NCBI RefSeq assembly: GCF_020564565.1
Contig: NZ_JAJCTD010000002.1
Coordinates: 124,001 to 188,000, forward strand
Reading direction: 5' to 3'
DNA from: Rhodobacter sp. Har01
Lineage (GTDB): Bacteria > Pseudomonadota > Alphaproteobacteria > Rhodobacterales > Rhodobacteraceae
Length of the DNA stretch: 64,000 bases
Shown in pieces: positions 9,174 through 17,560 of this stretch (within the stretch, counting starts at the first letter, position 1; the number at the start of each line of letters is the position of its first letter). Both the position numbers and the translations under genes were made by a program. The notes under the pieces were generated by a model that saw only the letters and a program-made list of their open reading frames with translations, did not search any database and was not told the DNA's origin.

Positions 9174-9323
9174 TCAGGCGTTCGACAGGGCCAGGATGAC
9201 CAGGATGGCAAAGATGATGGCAAGCGCAGTGACCGTCATCCGGATGAACCTGCCAAAGGTCTTTTCCTGCTGGCGAATGTCCATCGAGCCGTGCTGGTGG
9301 GAGGTCTGGGCGTGATCGGCCAT
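9174..9323 (-). CDS. aa3-type cytochrome c oxidase subunit IV
   Basis: 49 residues. A hydrophilic, histidine-bearing N-terminus (MADHAQTSHQHGSMDIRQQEK) is followed by FGRFIRMTVTALAIIFAILV and a single transmembrane helix ending LALSNA. This is the pattern of the small bacterial aa3 oxidase subunit IV (COX4_pro_2 family), a one-helix subunit of the Paracoccus/Rhodobacter oxidase whose loss is tolerated. None of the catalytic oxidase genes (ctaC, ctaD, ctaE) is in the window, which is normal for this dispersed subunit. It lies 28 bp upstream of the lipoprotein gene on the same strand. Confidence 0.8.
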   Translation of the reverse strand: MADHAQTSHQHGSMDIRQQEKTFGRFIRMTVTALAIIFAILVILALSNA

Positions 9324-9373
9324 GGCGTCCGGTTCCCTGTGTTCTGCGCGCGTGTTCCAGACTGATAGCCGAT

Positions 9374-9820
9374 TCAGCCGCCGCTGTCACGCGATCGGTC
9401 GGGCGAGGCGACGGCCTGTGTCCGGGCGCCCTCGGCCGAGGCATCGCCGGATTCCCCGCCCGACCAGCCGGCCGCCAGATGAAAGCCGATCCGCCGCGGC
9501 GGGTCTTCCGGCGCCAGCTTCGGCACCGCCTGCAGGATCACCGACAACTGGCTGACGTGCTGCACGAGCTGGGTCTTCAACCCCGCCTCGTCACGGCCGT
9601 AAAAGGTCAGGATGTCGGGCGCGTCGTAACCCAGGCCCTCGATCTGCAACACACCCGCCTCGCCGCCGGCGAAGCCCATGGCGATTTCCTGGCTGGCGTC
9701 GAGGTCCTTCTCGAAGTCGCGGATGTAGAGCACCAGCCGGTCATAGGCCCATTCGGCCGGGCTTTTCTGCCGGGCCGCCGCCCGCTTGCGCGGCCTTGGC
9801 TTGGGCTTTTCCGCCGTCAT
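9374..9820 (-). CDS. DUF6173 family protein
   Basis: 148 residues. A lysine/arginine/proline-rich N-terminal tail (MTAEKPKPRPRKRAAARQK) precedes a compact domain beginning SPAEWAYDRLVLYIRDFEKDLD, which fits DUF6173, a family of unknown function in Rhodobacterales. The gene overlaps the stop of the upstream MBL-fold hydrolase by ATGA, so the two are translationally coupled. The C-terminal about 25 residues are low-complexity and charged. No catalytic motif is evident. Confidence 0.75.
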   Translation of the reverse strand: MTAEKPKPRPRKRAAARQKSPAEWAYDRLVLYIRDFEKDLDASQEIAMGFAGGEAGVLQIEGLGYDAPDILTFYGRDEAGLKTQLVQHVSQLSVILQAVPKLAPEDPPRRIGFHLAAGWSGGESGDASAEGARTQAVASPDRSRDSGG

Positions 9821-10845
9821 CGGTCTGTCCTCTGCCAGGCCCAGGCGCCCGAGGCGGTCAGGGAACGGCAAACCAGGCCCTTGTGCAAGAGGTGGTTGAG
9901 GTGGGCGACCGCCTCGGCCAGGGCAAGGTTTTCCTCGGCCGCGCCGATCTCACGCCGGAAGAGGGGCAGGAAGCATTGGATCGCGGTGCGCGGGCTGGCA
10001 AGGTGATCGAGCAGCCGGGCCAGTGCCGAGGCGTGGTTCTCGGCCATCTGCGGCAGCCGGAACGGCAGGCCGGTGAAGGGCAGCTTGTGGCCGGGCAGGA
10101 CGAGGTGATCGTCGCGGGCATGGGCGGCCAGCGCGGCGCAACTCTGCAGCCAGCCGGTCAGCGGGTCATCCTCGGGTTCCGACGGATAGACGCCGATATT
10201 GGCCGAGATGCCGGGCAGCAGCTGGTCGCCGCCCAGGATCAGGCCATCGGTCCACAGCGTGGCATGGTCGGGCGCATGGCCGTTGCCCAGCCGCACCACC
10301 CAAGGACGCCCGGCAAGGCGCAGGGTCTGACCTTCGGTCAGGCTGGAGAAGCCGACCGGCATCGGGTGGACGACATCGGCAAAGTTGAACGGGCGTTCGG
10401 TGGCGCGGCGGGCGAGAGCGTCTTCGGACAGGCCTGCGCGGCGCAGGAAGGTCAGCGCCTGCGGCGTGGGAACGGGCTGGACGTCGAGCGTCAGCATGCG
10501 GGCGTAAAGCCAGGCGGTGCGGGGGGTCAGCAGTTCGGCGCCGCGGGCCTGGAACCAGCCGGCCAGACCGACATGGTCAGGATGGTGATGGGTGACGATC
10601 AGCCGGCGGACAGGGCGGCCGCGCAACGGGCCGGCGAGCAGGCTTTCCCAAAGGGCGACGGTGCGGCGGGTGTTCAGGCCGGTGTCGACCACGGTCCAGC
10701 CGTCGCCGTCATCCAGCGCGTAGACATTGACGTGGTCCAGCGCCATCGGCAGCGGCAGCCTTAGCCAGAGGACGCCGGGCGCGACTTCGGTGGCCTGGCC
10801 TTCGGGCGGGGCATCGGGGAAGGGGTGGGCGATGGCATCACGCAT
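9817..10845 (-). CDS. MBL-fold metallohydrolase
   Basis: 342 residues. The metallo-beta-lactamase signature THHHPDHVG (about 92-100) gives the two-metal HxHxDH site; further ligands are NGHAPDH and the Asp in LILGGDQL, and PGHKLPF provides the late histidine. A helical C-terminal cap (about 270-342) resembles the LACTB2-type winged-helix extension. Family members hydrolyse thioesters, phosphodiesters or lactones. The ATG at 10845 (MRDAIAHPFPDAPPEG) was chosen; a long in-frame extension upstream is antisense to nothing useful and runs through the acyl-CoA dehydrogenase gene. Coupled to the DUF6173 gene downstream. Confidence 0.88.
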   Translation of the reverse strand: MRDAIAHPFPDAPPEGQATEVAPGVLWLRLPLPMALDHVNVYALDDGDGWTVVDTGLNTRRTVALWESLLAGPLRGRPVRRLIVTHHHPDHVGLAGWFQARGAELLTPRTAWLYARMLTLDVQPVPTPQALTFLRRAGLSEDALARRATERPFNFADVVHPMPVGFSSLTEGQTLRLAGRPWVVRLGNGHAPDHATLWTDGLILGGDQLLPGISANIGVYPSEPEDDPLTGWLQSCAALAAHARDDHLVLPGHKLPFTGLPFRLPQMAENHASALARLLDHLASPRTAIQCFLPLFRREIGAAEENLALAEAVAHLNHLLHKGLVCRSLTASGAWAWQRTDR

Positions 10846-10886
10846 TGCGAAGGGATGCGCGATGCCGGCCGGCAGCGCAAGCCGCA

Positions 10887-10924
10887 GCGGGGGTTTCACA
10901 CCCCCGCACCCCCGTGGAGTATTT
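10887..10924 (-). repeat. 38-bp intergenic repeat, copy 1
   Basis: Read on the minus strand this begins AAATACTCC, then carries CGGGGGTGCGGGGGTG and ends AAACCCCCGC. Its last part folds as a GCGGGGG...CCCCCGC hairpin. It matches copy 2 (25401-25438) at 33 of 38 positions. It sits in the 113-bp gap between the acyl-CoA dehydrogenase and MBL hydrolase genes. This looks like a dispersed, REP-like hairpin element. Confidence 0.7.
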
Positions 10925-10958
10925 GTCAAAGGGCAAATGCAAGGGGGCGGCGGTGACG

Positions 10959-12656
10959 TCAGCCCAGCAGATCGGGCAGGGGCACGGCGTAAAGGTCGGC
11001 GGCGCCGGTCAGGGCGCGGTCGAGCAGGGCCGCGTGCATGGGCAGCAGACGGTGGATCATCACCGCGGCCAGGGGGGTGCGGGCCGGGTCGGCGCCGGCG
11101 GCCTTGAGGTGGGCATCGGCCCCCAGCACCAGCGCGAAGGCGCGCAGGTAGGGCACGGCGCCGGCGAAGCGGTCGTTCGGGGACATGGCCAGCAGCGCCT
11201 CGGTCGCCTCGCGCAGGGTTTCGGCGGCTTGCCAGACCTCGATGGCCAGCTTGGGCAGGGTGGTGCGGGCGGCCTTGGCATCGGCCTCGACCTCGCCGAT
11301 CAGGCGGAAGGCGGCCTCGCCGCCGTCGGCGAGCTTGCGGCCGACCAGGTCCATCGCCTGGATGCCATTGGTGCCTTCGTAGATCGCGGTGATGCGGGCA
11401 TCGCGCAGATATTGCGCGGCGCCGGTTTCTTCGATGTAGCCCATGCCGCCGTGGACCTGCACGCCCATGTCGGCCACCTCGATGCCGGTGTCGGTGCCGA
11501 AGGCCTTGGCGATGGGGGTCAGCAGCGCGGCGCGGGCCTGCCACGACGCCTCGCCGGTGGCGGTGGCCATGTCGATGGCCTTGGCGCAGGCCAGCGCGAT
11601 GGCGCGGGCGGCGAAGACCTGGGCGCGGGCCTCGGCCAGCATGCGGCGCACGTCGGCGTGGCCGATAATGCCGGGCTCGGCCGCCGTGGGGCCCTGCACG
11701 CGGTCGACCGCGAAGGCGGCGGCCTGTTGCAGCGCCGCCTCGGCCACGCCGACGCCCTGCGCGCCAACGCCGAGGCGGGCGTTGTTCATCATGGTGAACA
11801 TCGCCGCCATGCCCTTGTGCGGGGGGCCCACCAGCCAGCCGGTGGCGCCGTCGAACTGCATCACGCAGGTGGGGCTGCCGTGGATGCCCAGCTTGTGTTC
11901 CAGGCTGACCACCTTGAGGCTGTTGGCGATGCCGGGGTTTCCGGCCGCATCGGGCAGGAATTTCGGCACCAGGAACAGCGAGATGCCGCGCGTGCCCGGG
12001 GCGCCATCGGGCAGACGGGCCAGCACCAGGTGGCAGACGTTCGACACAAGATCGCTGTCGCCCCAGGTGATGAAGATCTTTTGCCCCGTCACGGCGTAGG
12101 TGCCGTCGCCCAGCGGTTCGGCCCTGGTCTTCAGGGCGCCGACGTCGCTGCCGGCCTGCGGCTCGGTCAGGTTCATCGTGCCGGACCATTCGCCGGAAAT
12201 CAGCTTGGGCAGGCAGAGGGCCTTGAGGGTATCGGAGGCGTGGTGTTCCAGCGCCTCGATCTGGCCCTGGGTGAGCAGGGGTTTCAGTTGCAGCGACAGG
12301 CAGGCGCTCGAGAGCATCTCGTTGACGCAGGTGGCCAGCGTGTGGGGCAGGCCCATGCCGCCGTGGTCGGGGCTGGCGGAGGCGCCGATCCAGCCGCCGT
12401 CGGCTATGGCGCGGTAGGCGCGGTCGAAGCCGGGCGAGGCGCGGACGATGCCGTTTTCCAGCCGGGCAGGATGCTTGTCGCCGTCGCGGTTGACCGGGGC
12501 GACGATGTCGTCGGACAGGCGGGCGGCTTCGGTCAGGATGGCGGTGACGGTGTCGGGGGTGGCCTCGGCAAAGCGGGGGGTGGCGGCGATCTCGGCAAAG
12601 CCCACGACGTGATCGAGGATGAAGCGCTGATCGGCGGCGGGGGCGCGGGGGGGCAT
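10959..12656 (-). CDS. acyl-CoA dehydrogenase with C-terminal extension (DmdC-like group)
   Basis: 565 residues, longer than the about 380 of classical acyl-CoA dehydrogenases because of a C-terminal extra domain (about 470-565). The opening MPPRAPAADQRFILDHV, the FAD/substrate segment MNLTEPQAGSDVGAL and the active-site region IYEGTNGIQAMDL are typical of the group that includes 3-methylmercaptopropionyl-CoA dehydrogenase DmdC of marine Rhodobacterales. A broader fatty acyl-CoA dehydrogenase role is equally possible. Electrons would go to ETF and the ETF-QO encoded at 4508-6157. The ATG at 12656 is preferred over an in-frame TTG at 12680, since homology starts at the former. Confidence 0.88.
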   Translation of the reverse strand: MPPRAPAADQRFILDHVVGFAEIAATPRFAEATPDTVTAILTEAARLSDDIVAPVNRDGDKHPARLENGIVRASPGFDRAYRAIADGGWIGASASPDHGGMGLPHTLATCVNEMLSSACLSLQLKPLLTQGQIEALEHHASDTLKALCLPKLISGEWSGTMNLTEPQAGSDVGALKTRAEPLGDGTYAVTGQKIFITWGDSDLVSNVCHLVLARLPDGAPGTRGISLFLVPKFLPDAAGNPGIANSLKVVSLEHKLGIHGSPTCVMQFDGATGWLVGPPHKGMAAMFTMMNNARLGVGAQGVGVAEAALQQAAAFAVDRVQGPTAAEPGIIGHADVRRMLAEARAQVFAARAIALACAKAIDMATATGEASWQARAALLTPIAKAFGTDTGIEVADMGVQVHGGMGYIEETGAAQYLRDARITAIYEGTNGIQAMDLVGRKLADGGEAAFRLIGEVEADAKAARTTLPKLAIEVWQAAETLREATEALLAMSPNDRFAGAVPYLRAFALVLGADAHLKAAGADPARTPLAAVMIHRLLPMHAALLDRALTGAADLYAVPLPDLLG

Positions 12657-12747
12657 GAAAAACCTCGGGCTTGTCTGCAAGGGCAGCGTCGACTAGGCAC
12701 CAAGGCTAGCCTAAGCCCCCGCCCCTGCAACCCGGACGCTGCGTCAG

Positions 12748-13701
12748 ATGGAATTGACCGAGACCCTGGCCGCAACGGATGCGGGCGTCGCGCGGGCCGC
12801 GGCACTGCTGCGCGCGGGGCGGCTGGTGGCGTTTCCGACCGAGACGGTCTACGGGCTGGGCGGCGACGCGCGGCGCGACGAGACGGTGGCGCGGATCTTC
12901 GAGGCGAAGGGGCGGCCGCGGTTCAACCCCTTGATCGTGCACGTGCCTTCGCTGGGTGAGGCCGAGAAGGTGGCGCTGTTCGACGACCGTGCCAGGGCGG
13001 TGGCGGGGGCGTTCTGGCCGGGGCCGCTGACGCTGGTGCTGCCGTTGCGGCCCGGGGCGGGGCTGTCGCCGCTGGTGACAGCCGGGCTGGGGACGGTGGC
13101 GGTGCGGGTGCCGGCGCACCCCCTGGCGCGGGCCTTGCTGCAGGCGTTCGGCGGGCCGCTGGCGGCGCCTTCGGCCAACCCGTCGGGCCGGGTGTCGCCC
13201 ACCCGCGCCGTGCATGTGCTGGCGGGGTTGCAGGGCCGCGTGGCGGCGGTGCTGGATGGCGGGGCCTGCGAGGTGGGGGTGGAATCCACCATCCTGGGCC
13301 TGGCCGAGGAGGAACCGCGCCTGCTGCGGCCCGGCGGCCTGCCGGTCGAGGCGCTGGAGGCTGCGCTGCGCCAGCCCATCGCCAGCGGCGGCAGCGCCGA
13401 GAGACCCAGCGCGCCGGGGCAACTGGCCAGCCACTATGCGCCGGCGGCGGCGGTGCGGCTGAACGCCCATGCGGCCGAGACCGGGGAAATCCTGGTCGGC
13501 TTTGACCCGGTCCGGGGTGACCTGACGCTGAGCGAGACCGGCGACCTGGTCGAGGCGGCGGCGGCCCTGTTCCACGCCCTGCGCGAGGCCGATGCGCTGG
13601 CCGGACCGCAGGGCCGCATCGCCTTTGCCCCGGTGCCCGAGACCGGGTTGGGCCGCGCCATCAATGACCGGCTGCGGCGGGCGGCGGCGCCGCGCGGATG
13701 A
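12748..13701 (+). CDS. tsaC: L-threonylcarbamoyladenylate synthase (Sua5 type)
   Basis: 317 residues. The N-terminal YrdC domain (about 1-210) has PTETVYGLGGDA, KGRPRFNPLIVH and SANPSGRVSPT, which bind ATP, threonine and bicarbonate for making threonylcarbamoyl-AMP, the precursor of t6A at position 37 of ANN-decoding tRNAs. A linker with GQLASHYAP and a C-terminal Rossmann-like SUA5 domain follow, so this is the long Sua5 form rather than short TsaC. Divergent from the acyl-CoA dehydrogenase gene with a 91-bp spacer. Confidence 0.92.
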   Translation: MELTETLAATDAGVARAAALLRAGRLVAFPTETVYGLGGDARRDETVARIFEAKGRPRFNPLIVHVPSLGEAEKVALFDDRARAVAGAFWPGPLTLVLPLRPGAGLSPLVTAGLGTVAVRVPAHPLARALLQAFGGPLAAPSANPSGRVSPTRAVHVLAGLQGRVAAVLDGGACEVGVESTILGLAEEEPRLLRPGGLPVEALEAALRQPIASGGSAERPSAPGQLASHYAPAAAVRLNAHAAETGEILVGFDPVRGDLTLSETGDLVEAAAALFHALREADALAGPQGRIAFAPVPETGLGRAINDRLRRAAAPRG

Positions 13702-13859
13702 TTGCCCAATCCGGCGGCAGGACGCGGTATTGTAGTCATCCCGCAAATAATTCCCCGTGCGAAAATGTTCGATCTTGTGCATAGTCTTCCCGCGCCGAGA
13801 CAAATGCGCGCAGCAAACCGGCCCGGGCAGCACATCGGGCGGAACAAGGGAACCGTGGA

Positions 13860-14240
13860 ATGCTCAATGAGTTCAAGGCCTTCATTTCCAAAGGCAATGT
13901 CCTGGACCTCGCCGTTGGTATCATCATCGGCGCGGCCTTCACTGCTATCGTCACCTCGCTGGTCGATGACCTGATCCAACCGCTGATCGGCATGATCATT
14001 GGCGGGGTCGACTTCTCGGCCTGGGGATTCTCGATCGGCGACGCGAAATTCGCCATCGGCAACTTCATCACGGCGGTGATCAAGTTCCTGATCGTCGCCT
14101 GGGTGGTGTTCCTGCTGGTGAAGGCGGTCAACAAGATGATGCCGAAAGCGCCGCCAGCCCCGCCGGCCCCGACCGGCCCCAGCGAGACCGATCTGCTGAA
14201 GGAAATCCTGGCCGAGCTGAAGAAGTCGCCCGCCGCCTGA
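13860..14240 (+). CDS. mscL: large-conductance mechanosensitive channel
   Basis: 126 residues. The N-terminal amphipathic helix [20 protein letters not shown] and TM1 with [19 protein letters not shown] match MscL; TM2 is at about 72-95 ([25 protein letters not shown]) and the cytoplasmic C-terminal helix ends the protein. It opens under membrane tension to release solutes during hypo-osmotic shock. The periplasmic loop is short (about 45-65). A strong hairpin follows at 14261. Confidence 0.96.
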   Translation: MLNEFKAFISKGNVLDLAVGIIIGAAFTAIVTSLVDDLIQPLIGMIIGGVDFSAWGFSIGDAKFAIGNFITAVIKFLIVAWVVFLLVKAVNKMMPKAPPAPPAPTGPSETDLLKEILAELKKSPAA

Positions 14241-14260
14241 TCGCGGCCCCGGAACAGGCA

Positions 14261-14288
14261 ACGGCCCGCGGATCGCCCCGCGGGCCGT
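14261..14288. terminator. bidirectional hairpin between mscL and the MsrQ-like gene
   Basis: A perfect 11-bp stem (ACGGCCCGCGG pairing with CCGCGGGCCGT) encloses a 6-base loop. It lies between two convergent genes, 20 bp after mscL and 7 bp after the end of the opposing gene. The T-run is weak (TTCGCGTTT on the plus strand), so it may work as a terminator for both or as a transcript-end stabiliser. Confidence 0.65.
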
Positions 14289-14295
14289 TCGCGTT

Positions 14296-14898
14296 TCAGG
14301 CCGGCGCCTGCGGCGACCGCGGCCGCAGATACCAATACCAGACGCGATAGGCCCAAAGCGCGATCAGCGGGCCGAAGTGGATTGCGGCCGGCGGCCAACT
14401 GCCCCAATTGTGCAGCGCCGCCCAGTGGATCAGCACCAGCACCGCCGCCGGATAGGCCAGCTTCTGCAGCCGCTTCCACCCCGCGCTGAGCCAGCGCTGC
14501 GAGACATCGTTCGAGGTCACCGCAAGCGGGATGAAGATCAGGAAGGCCAGCCAGCCGGTCCAGATGTCGGTGTGCGGCAGGGCGGCGAGGATGCGTTCCA
14601 GCGTACCGCGGTCGACGACATAGACCCAGGTGTGCACGGCGGCGTAAAGGAAGGCCGCCACCTCGATGTCGCGGCGATGATGCAGCAGCCAGCGCGGCCA
14701 GGACCGGCCCCGGAACAGCAGCATCAGGCCCGAGGCCATCATGCCGATGATCATCAGCCGGGCCGACCATTCGCCTGTCGGGTGCAGCAGATGGTGGAAG
14801 GCGCGGGCGTCGTCGCCAAGCAGCGGACCGATCATGCCCAGCGCGGGCAAGGCCATCACGGCCCAGAGGATGTAGGAAGAACGTGTACGGGAAGCCAT
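14296..14898 (-). CDS. ferric reductase-like transmembrane protein (MsrQ/YedZ-like)
   Basis: 200 residues with about six hydrophobic segments. Histidines suitable for b-heme binding occur in RAFHHLLHPTGEW, LYAAVHTWVYVVD and LVLIHWAALHNWG, the arrangement of ferric-reductase-like domains such as MsrQ, the membrane heme subunit feeding electrons to periplasmic methionine sulfoxide reductase MsrP. No msrP gene is adjacent, so the partner is unproven. Shares a hairpin with the end of mscL. Confidence 0.8.
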   Translation of the reverse strand: MASRTRSSYILWAVMALPALGMIGPLLGDDARAFHHLLHPTGEWSARLMIIGMMASGLMLLFRGRSWPRWLLHHRRDIEVAAFLYAAVHTWVYVVDRGTLERILAALPHTDIWTGWLAFLIFIPLAVTSNDVSQRWLSAGWKRLQKLAYPAAVLVLIHWAALHNWGSWPPAAIHFGPLIALWAYRVWYWYLRPRSPQAPA

Positions 14899-14964
14899 GG
14901 GGCACCTTTACGTCGGGTGCCCCATGCTACGCCGCAGCGACGGCATTCCGTCGTGAATTGTGGC

Positions 14965-16083
14965 TTAGATCGTCAGCGCCTCTGCCGCCGGGATGCTGGG
15001 CAGGCCCAGGGCAGTGCCGACAGCTTCATAGGTCAGCTTGCCGGCATGGACGTTCAGCCCGTTCAGCAGGTGCCTGTCGTCGGCGCAGGCCTGTTTCCAG
15101 CCCTTGCCGGCCAGCGCCAGCAGGAAGGGCAGCGTGGCGTTGCCCAGGGCTTGCGTCGAGGTGCGGGCCACCGCGCCGGGCATGTTGGCGACGCAGTAGT
15201 GCATGATCCCGTCCACTTCGTAGATCGGGTCCTGGTGGGTGGTGGCGCGGCTGGTCTCGAAGCAGCCGCCCTGGTCGATGGCCACATCCACCAGCGCGGC
15301 GCCGTGCTTGAGTTCGCTCAACTGGGCGCGCGAGATCAGCTTGGGGGCGGCCGCGCCGGGGATCAGCACCGCGCCGATGATCATGTCGGCCTCGCGCGCG
15401 AGCTTGATGGTGGTGCCAGCGGTTGCGTAGGCATTCTTGAACTGGTGGCCGAAGACGTCGTCCAGATAGCGCAGGCGGGGGATCGAGCGGTCGATCACGG
15501 TGACATCGGCGCCCATTCCGGCGGCGATCTTTGCGGCATGGGTGCCGACCACGCCGCCGCCGATGACCAGCACCTTGGCCGGGGCCACGCCAGGCACGCC
15601 GCCCAGCAGCACGCCGCGGCCGCCATTGGCCTTTTGCAGCGTCCAGGCGCCGACTTGCGGGGCCAGACGGCCGGCGACCTCGGACATCGGGGCCAGAAGC
15701 GGCAGGCCGCCGCGGTCATCGGTGACGGTTTCATAGGCGATGCAGGTGGCGCCAGAGGCCAGCAGGTCGGCGGTCTGCTCCGGGTCGGGCGCGAGGTGCA
15801 GGTAGGTGAACAGGATCTGGCCTTCGCGCAGGCGCTTGCGTTCGATCGCCTGAGGTTCCTTGACCTTGACGATCATCCCGGCCTTGGCGAAGACCTCTTC
15901 GGCGGTGCCGACAATCTGCGCGCCAGCCGCGCGGTAATCGTCATCCTCGAACCCCGCGCCGTGCCCGGCCTGGGTCTCGACCAGCACCTCATGGCCGGCG
16001 GCGATGGCTTCGCGCGCGGCGTCGGGGGTCATGCCGACGCGGAACTCCTGCGGCTTGATCTCTTTCGGGCATCCGATCTTCAT
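14965..16083 (-). CDS. ald: alanine dehydrogenase
   Basis: 372 residues, standard length. It interconverts L-alanine and pyruvate plus ammonia with NAD. The N-terminus MKIGCPKEIKPQEFRVGMTP matches the family, with catalytic His/Asp/Lys positions in VKVKEP and the MHYCVANMPGAVARTST segment; the Rossmann NAD-binding motif is VLVIGGGVVGTHAA at about 170-183. The gene diverges from an Lrp/AsnC regulator gene, the usual arrangement for AldR control, and a nested palindrome lies in the 144-bp spacer. Confidence 0.96.
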   Translation of the reverse strand: MKIGCPKEIKPQEFRVGMTPDAAREAIAAGHEVLVETQAGHGAGFEDDDYRAAGAQIVGTAEEVFAKAGMIVKVKEPQAIERKRLREGQILFTYLHLAPDPEQTADLLASGATCIAYETVTDDRGGLPLLAPMSEVAGRLAPQVGAWTLQKANGGRGVLLGGVPGVAPAKVLVIGGGVVGTHAAKIAAGMGADVTVIDRSIPRLRYLDDVFGHQFKNAYATAGTTIKLAREADMIIGAVLIPGAAAPKLISRAQLSELKHGAALVDVAIDQGGCFETSRATTHQDPIYEVDGIMHYCVANMPGAVARTSTQALGNATLPFLLALAGKGWKQACADDRHLLNGLNVHAGKLTYEAVGTALGLPSIPAAEALTI

Positions 16084-16171
16084 TCTGGCTGTCTCCCTGT
16101 CGGCCCTTCGGCCCTGTCGCCACAGGCTGCGGCAGAATCGGCGAAGATGCTTTGAATTCTCTCTGGCCCGG

Positions 16172-16210
16172 ATGCGCCTTTCTGGTAGATTCTTCGAAGA
16201 AATGGCGCAT
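16172..16210. promoter_or_regulatory. nested palindrome between ald and the lrp-type gene
   Basis: Outer arms ATGCGCC (16172-16178) and GGCGCAT (16204-16210), extended by TTTCT and AGAAA, enclose an exact 12-bp palindrome TTCTTCGAAGAA (16190-16201). The site ends 17 bp before the regulator start codon. Dyads of this size between ald and its Lrp-family regulator are typical operator positions. It could also fold in the regulator mRNA leader. Confidence 0.55.
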
Positions 16211-16227
16211 GTGCAGGAGATTTCTCC

Positions 16228-16692
16228 GTGCCTTCCGATCTGGACGCAACCGACCGGCGCATTCTTGCTGCATTGCAGAAGGAAGGCCGCATCACCAATG
16301 CCGAGCTGTCGGACCGGGTGAACCTGTCGCCATCGGCCTGCCACCGCCGGGTGCAGCGGCTGGAGGAGGAGGGCTTCATCGCTGCTTACGTGGCGCTGGT
16401 CGATGCCCGGCGGTTGGGCAAGCCGACGACGGTGTTCGTGGAAATCACCCTGGAAAGCCAGGCCGAAGAGTTGCTGGATGCCTTCGAGCGTGAAGTGGCG
16501 CGGGTGCCCGACATTCTGGAATGCCACCTGATGGCGGGGTCGGCGGATTACCTGCTGAAGATCGTTGCCGAAGATACCGAGGATTTCGCCCGCATCCACC
16601 GCCGGTTCCTGAGCCGCCTGCCCGGCGTGCGGCAGATGCAATCCAGCTTTGCCCTGCGCGAGGTGCTGAAGACCACCGCGCTGCCGGTTTGA
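16228..16692 (+). CDS. Lrp/AsnC family regulator, probable AldR-type activator of ald
   Basis: 154 residues. An N-terminal helix-turn-helix (LDATDRRILAALQKEGRITNAELSDRV... ACHRRVQRLEEEG, about 4-55) is followed by the RAM/AsnC ligand domain (about 65-150). The start is GTG at 16228 with CAGGAGA eight bases upstream. Its divergent position next to ald suggests that it senses alanine or a related amino acid and controls that gene; this is inferred from context and from AldR systems. An in-frame DUF1801 gene follows 21 bp later. Confidence 0.9.
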   Translation: MPSDLDATDRRILAALQKEGRITNAELSDRVNLSPSACHRRVQRLEEEGFIAAYVALVDARRLGKPTTVFVEITLESQAEELLDAFEREVARVPDILECHLMAGSADYLLKIVAEDTEDFARIHRRFLSRLPGVRQMQSSFALREVLKTTALPV

Positions 16693-16713
16693 CCAGAGGA
16701 AGGGAGACAGACC

Positions 16714-17175
16714 ATGAGCGAAACGCCGAAGCTGCTGAGTGGCGGCAACCCGCAGATCGCCAAGGCCGAGGGCGATGGCCCGGTGCAGGCCTATGTCGCC
16801 GCCATGCCGGGCTGGAAATCGGCCGTGGGGCGGCGGGTCGATGCGCTGGTGGGCCAGACGGTGCCGGGCGTGCGCAAGGCGGTGAAGTGGAATTCGCCCT
16901 TCTACGGGGTCGATGGCCAGGGCTGGTTTCTCAGCTTTCACTGCTTCACCCATTCCGTGAAGCTGACCTTCTTTCGCGGCGCAGCACTGGACCCGGTTCC
17001 GCCCGGAAATTCCAAACAGGGCGAGGTGCGCTATCTGGACATCCGCGAGAGCGAGGCGCTGGACGAGGCGCTGCTGGCGAACTGGATCGCCCAGGCCGCG
17101 GCGATGCCGGGGTGGATGACCTCGGGCGCCTCGGCGCGGAAAAGGAAAACCCCCGGCCTTGCGGACAGGGGTTGA
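16714..17175 (+). CDS. DUF1801 domain protein
   Basis: 153 residues. The segment AYVAAMPGWKSAVGRRVDALVGQ...GVRKAVKWNSPFYGVDGQGWFLSFHCFTHSVKLTFFRG matches the DUF1801 (YdhG-like) fold, a small alpha/beta domain of unknown biochemical role. A good GGAAGGGAGA ribosome site precedes the ATG. The C-terminus is basic (ARKRKTPG). It probably shares a transcript with the lrp-type gene. Confidence 0.85.
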   Translation: MSETPKLLSGGNPQIAKAEGDGPVQAYVAAMPGWKSAVGRRVDALVGQTVPGVRKAVKWNSPFYGVDGQGWFLSFHCFTHSVKLTFFRGAALDPVPPGNSKQGEVRYLDIRESEALDEALLANWIAQAAAMPGWMTSGASARKRKTPGLADRG

Positions 17176-17244
17176 CCAATCGCGGGCCGTTGCCGGCCCC
17201 AGTGTTCGCAGAAACGCCTTGGCGGGCGCCTTCGCGGGCCTGAT

Positions 17245-17451
17245 TTAGATAGCGCCTTCGCGCTGGGCCTTCTTGCGAGCGAGTTTACGGGCGCGGCGGA
17301 TCGCCTCGGCCTGTTCGCGGGCTCGCTTGACCGACGGTTTCTCGAAATGTTGCTTGAGCTTCATTTCGCGGAACACGCCTTCGCGCTGCAGCTTTTTCTT
17401 CAGGGCCCGAAGGGCCTGTTCGACGTTGTTGTCGCGGACGCTGACCTGCAT
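17245..17451 (-). CDS. rpsU: 30S ribosomal protein S21
   Basis: 68 residues, [20 protein letters not shown] through a lysine/arginine-rich tail, the typical alphaproteobacterial bS21. It sits near the anti-Shine-Dalgarno end of 16S rRNA and assists initiation. A GGAAGGTGGT ribosome site precedes the ATG. It diverges from the COQ9 gene with a 109-bp spacer. Confidence 0.97.
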   Translation of the reverse strand: MQVSVRDNNVEQALRALKKKLQREGVFREMKLKQHFEKPSVKRAREQAEAIRRARKLARKKAQREGAI

Positions 17452-17560
17452 GTGGTTGTCACCACCTTCCTAAGCTAGAGTTGCACTGATGTGCAGGCCG
17501 GCGCCCTATAGCAAAGGGGGACGGGACTGTCTACCTTTGCGGCAGGAACAGGAGGCAACG

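Noticed and set aside
10845..12959. A 704-codon plus-strand frame over the acyl-CoA dehydrogenase gene
   Set aside because: Gly/Ala/Gln/His-rich antisense shadow that also overlaps the start of tsaC.
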